12,174 nt of DNA from positions 1-12,174 of the forward strand of contig JANNNX010000001.1 in assembly GCA_031398745.1 (NCBI GenBank), written 5' to 3'. Made by a program: the position numbers and the translations under genes. Shown one piece after another: positions 6,373-11,783 of this stretch. Source of the stretch: JANNNX01 sp031398745. GTDB taxonomy: Bacteria; Actinomycetota; Acidimicrobiia; Acidimicrobiales; CADCSY01. Below the pieces are notes generated by a model that searched no databases, was not told the DNA's origin, and saw nothing but the letters and a program-made list of their open reading frames with translations. Numbering within the stretch: position 1 is the stretch's first letter; each line of letters starts with the position of its first letter.

Positions 6373-7056
6373 ATGAGTGACGGATTTTTGGAGCCTGACG
6401 ACAACACCGGCTTGATCGCCCCTTCCGGGATGCGTGGTGCGGTGATCGCTGTGGTCACCGGTCTGGTCATCCTGGCCGCACTCGTCGGTGGGTACCTCGG
6501 CTTCAGGAAAATCACCGATCCTTCCGCCGACGAGAGGTACCTCAGCGCCCTTGACGATTTCGGCCTGCGCTCAGCCTTTCCGGCAGATCGGGCGGCGACG
6601 ACCCAAGGACGTCGCGTCTGCGAGGAGCTCGACGCCGGCGCCCCGGTGCAAGGCTCTCGGAGCGACTTCGTGGCGGTCACGGTGTACTGCGACGAGTACG
6701 AGGAGCCCTTCAAGATCCTGGAGGAGCAGGTCATCCGGGGGAAGCTCGACTTGCGGGACGGGGTTCCGCGCAGCGACACGGCTTGCACCGGGAGCAACGG
6801 CTACGGAGACATCCGAGTTGGCACAGATGTCGTGGTGCGCAACTCCGATGGTGATGAGCTGGCTCGGACCGGTCTGGGAAGCGGCGAAACGAGTGGCACC
6901 AACTACACCGGAAGCGGTCACGTCTGCACATTCGGTTGGCAGGTGACCCTCCTGGAAGGCGAGTCCGCCTACCTCGTAGCGGTCGGTCAGCATGCCGAGG
7001 TGGCGTTTTCTTGGGACGAAATGAAGGAGGGTCCCGCGCTGACCCTCGGGCCCTAG
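6373..7056 (+). CDS. Membrane-anchored protein with DUF732-like domain
   Basis: A 227-residue protein with a short cytoplasmic N-terminus, one strongly hydrophobic helix at about 22-44 (AVIAVVTGLVILAALVGGYLGF) and a large extracytoplasmic part. Residues 52-110 (DERYLSALDDFGL...GRRVCEELDAG...VYCDEY) resemble the DUF732 domain of secreted actinobacterial proteins, which has a conserved Gly-Arg-x-x-Cys and a second Cys; here these are C83 and C106, a likely disulfide. C138 and C185 in the C-terminal half may form another. The start ATG 6373 is preceded by GGGAGG at 6360-6365, an excellent ribosome site. It is the first gene inside the putative element and is followed by a strong hairpin. Molecular function is unknown; a host-interaction or surface-modifying cargo role is possible. 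Codon use is less GC3-extreme than in the left half. Confidence 0.8.
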   Translation: MSDGFLEPDDNTGLIAPSGMRGAVIAVVTGLVILAALVGGYLGFRKITDPSADERYLSALDDFGLRSAFPADRAATTQGRRVCEELDAGAPVQGSRSDFVAVTVYCDEYEEPFKILEEQVIRGKLDLRDGVPRSDTACTGSNGYGDIRVGTDVVVRNSDGDELARTGLGSGETSGTNYTGSGHVCTFGWQVTLLEGESAYLVAVGQHAEVAFSWDEMKEGPALTLGP

Positions 7057-7108
7057 ACCGCCTCTTCGACGAACAGCCCCAGCAGTCCTCGCTGGTGGCC
7101 CCGGAACG

Positions 7109-7139
7109 AGACAACCCGCCCATTGGGGGCGGGTTGTCT
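7109..7139. terminator. Perfect 13-bp hairpin, probable terminator
   Basis: AGACAACCCGCCC (7109-7121) and GGGCGGGTTGTCT (7127-7139) are exact reverse complements around the loop ATTGG. It sits about 50 nt after the DUF732-like gene and about 100 nt before the NYN gene. There is no T-run, which is common for terminators in high-GC actinobacteria, and the symmetric stem could work in both directions. Confidence 0.75.
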
Positions 7140-7236
7140 GAGCCGGCCCGGCCTCTGTCGAGCAGCGCCTTGACCGGCGGGGTCCAGCCAGCGTACCCAT
7201 CCCCACTGACAGCGACCGGATCGAACCGAGGCCCCT

Positions 7237-7869
7237 GTGGCAGAGCGAGTGGCTGTCTACCTCGACGGCTTCAACTTCTACCACGGGCTGATGGCTAAGG
7301 GCTGGGGGCGCTATCGCTGGCTGGACTTCCGCGCGCTGATGGAGCAGCGCATCCGGGAAGGCCAGGCGTTGGAGTCGATCAAGTACTTCACGGCCTCGGT
7401 GACTCACGAACCGAATCGGCTGCCGAGGCAAGACACGTACGTTCGGGCTCTGGAAGCCCACAGTGGGGTGCAAGTGATCAAGGGCACCTTCGAGATGCGC
7501 GACAAGCAGTGTCCCGAGTGCAAGGCCTGGTACAAGCGACCCCAGGAGAAGCGCACGGACGTCAACATCGCTACCCACCTCCTGGCCGACGCCTTCGATG
7601 GGGCCATGGACACGGTCTACCTGATCTGCGCGGATGCCGATCTGGTGCCCGCGGTGGCCTTCGCCAAGGAGCGGTTTGGAACCAAGTTCGTCCTCATCGA
7701 TCCACCGCGTCGCCACTCGAACGAGTTGGCTGACCTCGTTGACCACCACTGGCACTTCACCGAGAATCAGCTTCGTGGGTGTCAGCTTCCCAACCCGGTC
7801 GAGCACCTGAACCGGAGGGGCAAGACAAAGCGGATCTACCGACCAGAGGGCTGGGAGCAATCGGCCTAG
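7237..7869 (+). CDS. NYN domain (LabA/DUF88 family) PIN-like protein
   Basis: A 210-residue protein of the NYN family, PIN-like folds that act as metal-dependent ribonucleases or RNA-binding proteins. The acidic pocket is visible as YLDGFNFY at 8-15 (D10, N13), EKRTDVNIATHLLADAF at 104-120 (D108) and ICADADLVPAV at 130-140 (D133, D135). C92 and C95 in QCPECKAWYK match the paired cysteines often seen in the DUF88 subgroup, probably half of a metal site. A basic C-terminal tail (RRGKTKRIYR, 193-202) may bind nucleic acid. The GTG at 7237 is used, with GAGG at 7228-7231 five nt upstream, and VAVYLDGFN follows at once as in relatives. It stands alone on its strand after a hairpin. A role as an RNase that regulates element genes or acts in toxin-like defence is inference. 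Confidence 0.9.
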   Translation: MAERVAVYLDGFNFYHGLMAKGWGRYRWLDFRALMEQRIREGQALESIKYFTASVTHEPNRLPRQDTYVRALEAHSGVQVIKGTFEMRDKQCPECKAWYKRPQEKRTDVNIATHLLADAFDGAMDTVYLICADADLVPAVAFAKERFGTKFVLIDPPRRHSNELADLVDHHWHFTENQLRGCQLPNPVEHLNRRGKTKRIYRPEGWEQSA

Positions 7870-7955
7870 TCAAGACGGCCCGTTGGCAGCTCTCGATCAC
7901 CCATGCCGAGCACGACGCCCTCGCCGGGATGCTGGCAACGTGTTGATCGTCGCGA

Positions 7956-8528
7956 TCATCGCCCGATCATCTGGGTGACGTTCACCAAGATCGGCCGTTC
8001 GGCGAGGGGTTCGCCGACGGACCAATCCTGGAAGGTGACTTCGTAGGCGTCCTGAGGCTCCTCGTCGTTCACGCCCGCGTAGGCCACAACGACTGCTGCC
8101 AATGGCGCGAGCCCTCCGCTCGTCCTCGGGACCCACACGGTGACCTTGCTACCCGGCTGGAACCTCACTCGGTCTCCCTTCTGGAGGGGTCGATCGTCCC
8201 CTCGCTCTATAGCGCGGTGTGTCCCACGTCTGGGGCAGTGGGCCGGGGCCGTCCCGAGCCAACGATCGTCGTCTGCGTTGGGTCGTGCCCCCCAGATGCC
8301 GTAGACGACCGTGACGCCGATGCCCTCGGCTCCCTTGGTGGCTACGTAGTCGGCGCATTCGTCGCTCACCGGGCACCGCTTGCACACCTCGAGGCCTGGC
8401 CTGGGGTCCTCGCCGCGCCCGGGGAAGAAGACTGCGAGCTCCATCCCCCGACATGCAGCCTGGGTCATCCATGCCGGGCGCCGGGCCAGGAGCTCGTCGA
8501 CCAGGGACCCCCCATCGCCAGGAGACAT
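7956..8528 (-). CDS. WhiB-like Fe-S transcriptional regulator with extra C-terminal domain
   Basis: About 190 residues from the ATG at 8528. Residues 20-80 form a Wbl domain, beginning WMTQAACRG; its four cluster-binding cysteines are C26, C49, C52 and C58, in the canonical C-x22-CxxC-x5-C spacing (VCKRCPVSDECADY). The turn is GIWGA rather than the usual G[VI]WGG. Wbl proteins bind a 4Fe-4S cluster and typically partner a sigma factor to control promoters. Unusually, about 100 residues follow, with a beta-rich segment (GDRVRFQPGSKVTVWV, AVVVAYAGV, DAYEVTFQDW, PILVNVTQMI) that looks like a small barrel. Starts are weakly marked: GTG 8555 is an alternative, and a longer reading from 8711 is unlikely because its codon use is poor there while another frame looks coding. 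The gene converges on the NYN gene. Confidence 0.82.
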   Translation of the reverse strand: MSPGDGGSLVDELLARRPAWMTQAACRGMELAVFFPGRGEDPRPGLEVCKRCPVSDECADYVATKGAEGIGVTVVYGIWGARPNADDDRWLGTAPAHCPRRGTHRAIERGDDRPLQKGDRVRFQPGSKVTVWVPRTSGGLAPLAAVVVAYAGVNDEEPQDAYEVTFQDWSVGEPLAERPILVNVTQMIGR

Positions 8529-8604
8529 GAGCCGGTCGTAGTCATCGCTGATCACGATCGGAACGTACCGACCGGCATCGCCGGCTAAGTGGACGGGCAA
8601 GCCG

Positions 8605-8700
8605 TCAGAGGTCGAGCAGCATCCTGATCGCCCGGCGCCAGTCCCGGTTGGACTGGCCGAGCTTGTCGATCCCGGCGTGTAGAGGTGACCTGAGGGGCAC
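8605..8700 (-). CDS. Candidate 31-residue small protein
   Basis: GTG at 8700 follows immediately, in the same frame, after the TGA of the zinc-ribbon gene. It opens a 31-codon frame (MPLRSPLHAG..., ending RRAIRMLLDL) that closes at TGA 8605-8607. About 28 of 31 third positions are G or C, and the middle, IDKLGQSNRDWRRAIRMLL, is charged and amphipathic like a real helix. The overlapping WhiB-frame extension has much poorer codon bias. No strong ribosome site is visible, so it could be translated by re-initiation or by read-through of the TGA, or it could be a remnant of a longer ancestral C-terminus. No family is recognised. Confidence 0.4.
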   Translation of the reverse strand: MPLRSPLHAGIDKLGQSNRDWRRAIRMLLDL

Positions 8701-9570
8701 TCAGGAGCCACGGTGGCGGCGTTGGCGTTCCCTGGCTCCCGTCCGCTTGCACTCGGGGCGATCGCAGTAGGCCTTCTCGCCGGCCCGGGGCTGGCGGTAC
8801 GACGGGGAGTAGGGGGCGCCGCACGCGGCGCACACGGCTAGGCGGCGGGCCCCCATGACGATCTCCTGAAGCTGGACGCCGAATCCTCCCATTGCGTTGG
8901 CGGGTCGGACCAGCAGGCGGGGACCGGTGGCGGGCCAGGAGGGCACGAGGGCGACTCCGGCCACCTGCCACCACCACGACAGGACTTCCCCTACCAGTCG
9001 ACGCTCGCTGTCGAGCGACACGCTCCCCTTCGTCGAGCCGGCCAAGGTGCCCGGTTGGTGACCATCGGTCCATGACCCCGTCGTACTGGTAGCCATCCAC
9101 CCCCCCTCCCATCGATCGAGCTGGACGACCGTCAGCGCGGCAAGGTGGTCAAGGGCCGACTCGCTCCGACGGAGGGCGACCCCGGCTCGAATGAGTGCCC
9201 GAGCGTCGCTGGCGACCATGCCCCACCGAATCACCGGCTCGGCACCGTGCAGCACGATCCCGGCGGGCAGGGTCCCTCGTTGGCGACCCCGACACTGCCC
9301 GCACCGGCGACCGTCGTGATCGAGCACCCCAGCGCGGCGATCGTCGTCGGGCTCGGCGAGCAGTGGCCCCCAACTGCGTACGAGCGTGACGACCTCGTCG
9401 GGACTGGGAAGCGGTGGCAGGGCGAGCAGTTCGTCGAGCGCCCCCGGTCGAAGCTCTGCTGTTTGGGGTCCCCGGTTCCACAGGACCCGCCCCTGGTCCA
9501 CGTCGACCCGATCGGGGATCGGCCACGACCCCGGCTCGATCACTCCGGCCGCATCACTCTCGACCCCCAT
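8701..9570 (-). CDS. Uncharacterised protein with C-terminal zinc ribbon
   Basis: A 289-residue protein of unknown function. The C-terminal 45 residues hold CAACGAPYSPSYRQ...AYCDRPECKR: C247, C250, C269 and C274 in a CxxC-x18-C-x4-C pattern, followed by a very basic tail (KRTGARERQRRHRGS), consistent with a zinc-binding nucleic-acid contact module. A second CGQC pair (C90, C93) occurs earlier. The central part (SDARALIRAGVALRR, DHLAALTVVQLDRWE, LLVRPANAMGGFGVQLQEIVM) looks alpha-helical. The ATG at 9570 is preferred because AGGGA lies 9 nt upstream; another ATG at 9600 adds ten residues. It is divergent from the excisionase-like operon across about 130 bp and upstream of the WhiB gene on the same strand, so the two may be co-transcribed. 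Similar zinc-tailed hypotheticals occur in actinobacterial mobile DNA as far as I recall, but I cannot name a family. Confidence 0.7.
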   Translation of the reverse strand: MGVESDAAGVIEPGSWPIPDRVDVDQGRVLWNRGPQTAELRPGALDELLALPPLPSPDEVVTLVRSWGPLLAEPDDDRRAGVLDHDGRRCGQCRGRQRGTLPAGIVLHGAEPVIRWGMVASDARALIRAGVALRRSESALDHLAALTVVQLDRWEGGWMATSTTGSWTDGHQPGTLAGSTKGSVSLDSERRLVGEVLSWWWQVAGVALVPSWPATGPRLLVRPANAMGGFGVQLQEIVMGARRLAVCAACGAPYSPSYRQPRAGEKAYCDRPECKRTGARERQRRHRGS

Positions 9571-9655
9571 CGCCTCTCGTCCCTTCGAGCTTCGTCTCAT
9601 GTCACGTTCGAGGAACGCTCAACGGTGCCATCAGGCGACTCTACTCGGCTTCACT

Positions 9656-9679
9656 GCTCTGGTTCGCACGGACCAGAGC
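9656..9679. promoter_or_regulatory. Inverted repeat, possible operator of the excisionase-rep operon
   Basis: GCTCTGGT (9656-9663) and ACCAGAGC (9672-9679) are exact reverse complements with an 8-nt spacer, so arm centres are 16 bp apart. The site lies in the divergent gap, about 20 nt before the first start codon and just before the ribosome site (AAAGGGG, 9687-9693). It could be an operator for an autoregulatory DNA-binding protein, or an RNA hairpin in the leader. Confidence 0.45.
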
Positions 9680-9698
9680 GGTCGCGAAAGGGGACACA

Positions 9699-9923
9699 GT
9701 GGAGCCACTTCTCGTATCCATCACCGAAGCGGGCCGCGGCCTCGGCCTGGCCAAGACCAAGGCCTTCGAGGCGGCTCGTGACGGCACGATTCCCACGGTC
9801 GAACTGGCCGGTAAGCGGTTGGTGCGTGTCCGCGATCTCGAAGCGTTGGTCGACGGGCTCTCGGCCGAACGGGGTGCCCCGGAGGTCGCCGTCACCGACG
9901 AGACCGGAGTCATCTCATCGTGA
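9699..9923 (+). CDS. Excisionase-type helix-turn-helix protein
   Basis: A 74-residue DNA-binding protein of the MerR-like/HTH_17 excisionase class. Residues 7-53 (SITEAGRGLGLAKTKAFEAARDGTIPTVELAGKRLVRVRDLEALVDGL) show the typical winged-helix order: entry helix, recognition helix in KTKAFEAARDG, then the IPTVELAGKRLVRV wing. In integrative elements such proteins bind beside the att site to favour excision, or control the rep operon. The GTG at 9699 has AAAGGGG upstream; longer in-frame extensions are not conserved and run antisense to the divergent gene. It heads an operon whose next four genes each overlap the previous one by 4 nt. A replication or transcription regulator is as likely as a true excisionase, since no integrase is nearby. 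Confidence 0.85.
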   Translation: MEPLLVSITEAGRGLGLAKTKAFEAARDGTIPTVELAGKRLVRVRDLEALVDGLSAERGAPEVAVTDETGVISS

Positions 9924-10246
9924 ACGATTTGCCGGCGGGCCCGCTGGCTCTCGCGACCTTCTTCGACCTCCGCGGCTGGCCCGGGGCGCAGAGTGTCGTC
10001 GGGCAGCTCGTCTACGAGGGCCGCAGGGGGCACTGGCCCTGCCCGACCTGCTCAACCTGGGTTGAGGTGATCTTGCACGAGCCGCCCGCCCGCGAGATTG
10101 CCGGTGGGGCTGCTCTGAGGTGCTTGGAGTGCAGGGCGGACCCCGTCGCATCGGCGCTGGCGACCCCGCTACTGGGCCGTCTCTCCGGGGCTGAGACCCT
10201 CGCCCGGGTCTTGGCCGCACTCGACGAGACGGGTATCGCCGCGTGA
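9920..10246 (+). CDS. Small zinc-ribbon protein of unknown function
   Basis: A 108-residue protein with two CxxC knuckles, CPTC at 41-44 and CLEC at 68-71, spaced as in rubredoxin-like zinc ribbons (GHWPCPTCSTWVEVIL...GGAALRCLECRADP). The flanking segments are helical: GPLALATFFDLRGW... before and PLLGRLSGAETLARVLAALDETG after. The GTG at 9920 shares a GTGA junction with the preceding HTH gene, and its own TGA overlaps the following ATPase start in the same way, so the three are probably translationally coupled. Zinc-ribbon proteins beside replication ATPases often contact DNA or act as primase-like accessory factors, but here that is an inference. No named family is recognised. Confidence 0.75.
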   Translation: MNDLPAGPLALATFFDLRGWPGAQSVVGQLVYEGRRGHWPCPTCSTWVEVILHEPPAREIAGGAALRCLECRADPVASALATPLLGRLSGAETLARVLAALDETGIAA

Positions 10247-11550
10247 CCAGCGACGCGGATCTGCTCGTGCTGCGAGACCGCCTCCTCGATGAGGGTGGGA
10301 TCGGACGACGGACCGAGCCGCCCCGTTCGGTGTCTCGGCGACGTCCGACGGCCCAACTCATGGCCCGCTCCGTCGCGTCGATCGAGGCGGAGACGGTCTC
10401 GTGGCTGTGGCCGGGCCGCTTGCCGGCCGGGAAGCTGGTCGTGCTTGACGGCGACCCGGGATTGGGCAAGTCGACCATCACCCTGGACATCGCTGCTCGA
10501 CTCACCACCGGGTCTCCGATGCCGGGTGAGACCGGTCGCGGCGTCCAGGGAGCGGTCGTCGTCCTGAGCGCCGAGGACGGGCCTGCCGACACGATCCGTC
10601 CTCGCCTTGAGGCCGCTGGTGCAGCACTCGAGGCGGTGCATCTCGCCGAGCACGTCCTCGATGGCGGCGAGAAGCGGTCGGTGACACTGGCCGACACGAG
10701 GGAGCTCGGAGAGTTGGTCTTCGACGTCGGGGCGAGCCTGGTGGTGGTCGACCCCCTCATGGCCTTCCTACCGGCCGACGCCAACTCGCATCGGGACCAG
10801 GACGTGCGCCGAGTCCTGCGCCCGCTCGCTGAGATGGCGTCCAAGAGCGGCGCCACAGTCCTCGTGGTCCGTCACCTCAACAAGTCGCCCGGTGGCTCCG
10901 CCATCTACCGGGGCGGGGGATCGATCGGCGTCATCGGAGCGGCTCGGGTGGGTCTGTTGGTCGCCGCCGACCCCGATGACCCAAACCGACGGCTCCTCGC
11001 CGGGACCAAGTCCAACCTCGGTCCGATGCCGGCGACCCTGGCCTACCGGCTGATCTCCGACGACGCTCACGGCTGCGCACAGGTGCAGTGGGAAGGGACA
11101 AGCGCTCGCACCGCAGACGAGCTGGCCGCCGGACCCAGGGACCAGAGCGGGGCGCTCGCCGAGGCTGAGAGCTGGCTCTCCGATGTCCTCGCCGCGGGCC
11201 CCCAGCCGTCGGTTGATGTCGATCGCTTGGCCCGCGATGAGGGGATTGCGAAAGCGACGCTGAGGCGAGCGAAGAAGGCCCTGGGCGTCATGTCCGAGAA
11301 GTCGACCGGTGTGTTCGCCGGCCGGTGGGTTGTCCGACTTCCGGAAGGTGCTCAACCCCCTACCGATGAGCACCTTGAGCATCTTCGTGCTGACCAGGGC
11401 TTTCGCGCCGATCTGGGTGAGCATCTTCACGAAGGTGCTCAACCTCGGATCTTGAGCACCTTCGTGGAGGATGAGCCCTCCGAGGGGGCTTGGTGGGACG
11501 CACTCGAGGTCGTAGCGGAGGCCGGCGGGCTCGACGAGGAAGCCGGGTGA
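10243..11550 (+). CDS. RepA-like RecA-fold ATPase/helicase (AAA_25 type) with C-terminal winged helix
   Basis: A 435-residue protein, likely the replication or DNA-remodelling ATPase of the element. The RecA core shows Walker A GDPGLGKST at 70-78, VVVLSAEDG at 105-113 (catalytic Glu region), Walker B LVVVD at 166-170 and VLVVRHLNKSPGGSAIYRGGGSIG at 206-229, the sensor and loop typical of plasmid/phage RepA-type hexameric helicases. Residues 324-366 (VDVDRLARDEGIAKATLRRAKKALG...GRWVVRLP) form a winged helix of the kind that recognises an origin. Residues 367-412 carry a repeated peptide, EGAQP...EHLEHLR...GEHLHEGAQP, produced by the iteron-like DNA repeats. The start GTG 10243 is in a GTGA overlap, and the stop also overlaps the next gene by 4 nt. 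The family is clear; its role in replication rather than only copy control is inferred from context. Confidence 0.9.
   Translation: MTSDADLLVLRDRLLDEGGIGRRTEPPRSVSRRRPTAQLMARSVASIEAETVSWLWPGRLPAGKLVVLDGDPGLGKSTITLDIAARLTTGSPMPGETGRGVQGAVVVLSAEDGPADTIRPRLEAAGAALEAVHLAEHVLDGGEKRSVTLADTRELGELVFDVGASLVVVDPLMAFLPADANSHRDQDVRRVLRPLAEMASKSGATVLVVRHLNKSPGGSAIYRGGGSIGVIGAARVGLLVAADPDDPNRRLLAGTKSNLGPMPATLAYRLISDDAHGCAQVQWEGTSARTADELAAGPRDQSGALAEAESWLSDVLAAGPQPSVDVDRLARDEGIAKATLRRAKKALGVMSEKSTGVFAGRWVVRLPEGAQPPTDEHLEHLRADQGFRADLGEHLHEGAQPRILSTFVEDEPSEGAWWDALEVVAEAGGLDEEAG
11344..11466. repeat. Iteron-like cluster inside the 3' end of the RepA-like gene
   Basis: Six copies of GAGCAYCTT(C) lie within about 125 bp. 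Forward copies are at 11368-11376, 11377-11386, 11419-11428 and 11454-11463. Inverse copies (GAAGGTGCTC) are at 11344-11353 and 11431-11440. Longer identities exist: GAAGGTGCTCAACC is exact at 11344-11357 and 11431-11444, and CTTGAGCAYCTTCGTG matches 15/16 at 11374-11389 and 11451-11466. A 24-nt near-perfect palindrome (11+2+11) spans 11418-11441. Density, mixed orientation and location in a rep gene suggest binding sites of an origin. Confidence 0.7.
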
Positions 11551-11783
11551 CCGGCGAGTTGGGGGGCGTCGTCTGGCGGGTAAGTGCCGCTCGCCCCGAC
11601 AGCCCGGGCCGCACCTGGCGGATCTTCTCAACCGAGGGCTCAGCCCGGCGCTGCCTCGGCCACTGGAGCGAGGCGGGCTACGTGGACCTGCGTGCCGAGG
11701 CGGCCGTGCGGGGCCCCTGGCAGTCGCTGATCCAGCCGCCACCTGAAGGATCGTCCACCGTTGCGAGCGAGGTGAGTGTATGA
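11547..11783 (+). CDS. Small hypothetical protein (78 residues)
   Basis: A 78-residue protein starting at GTG 11547, which shares a GTGA junction with the RepA-like gene; its stop overlaps the next start as ATGA. The N-terminal half (GVVWRVSAARPDSPGRTWRIFSTEGSARRCLGHW) is basic and aromatic with possible beta strands. A short polar proline-containing tail follows (LIQPPPEGSSTVASEVSV). There is one Cys (C36) and no recognisable motif or membrane segment. Its place between two DNA-metabolism genes and the coupled overlaps support it being expressed. Function is unknown; an accessory subunit of the replication module is a guess. Confidence 0.65.
   Translation: MTGELGGVVWRVSAARPDSPGRTWRIFSTEGSARRCLGHWSEAGYVDLRAEAAVRGPWQSLIQPPPEGSSTVASEVSV

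Noticed and set aside
6571..7860. Long minus-strand open frame of 429 codons
   Set aside because: It runs antisense through both the DUF732-like and NYN genes, has no domain and no ribosome site, and reflects the high GC content.
9145..10065. Plus-strand open frame of 306 codons
   Set aside because: It is antisense to the zinc-ribbon gene and then out of frame with the HTH and small zinc-ribbon genes, with no coherent domain.
11344..11466. CRISPR-like array
   Set aside because: Repeat units are only 10-16 bp, in both orientations and irregularly spaced within a coding gene, and there are no cas genes; iterons fit better.
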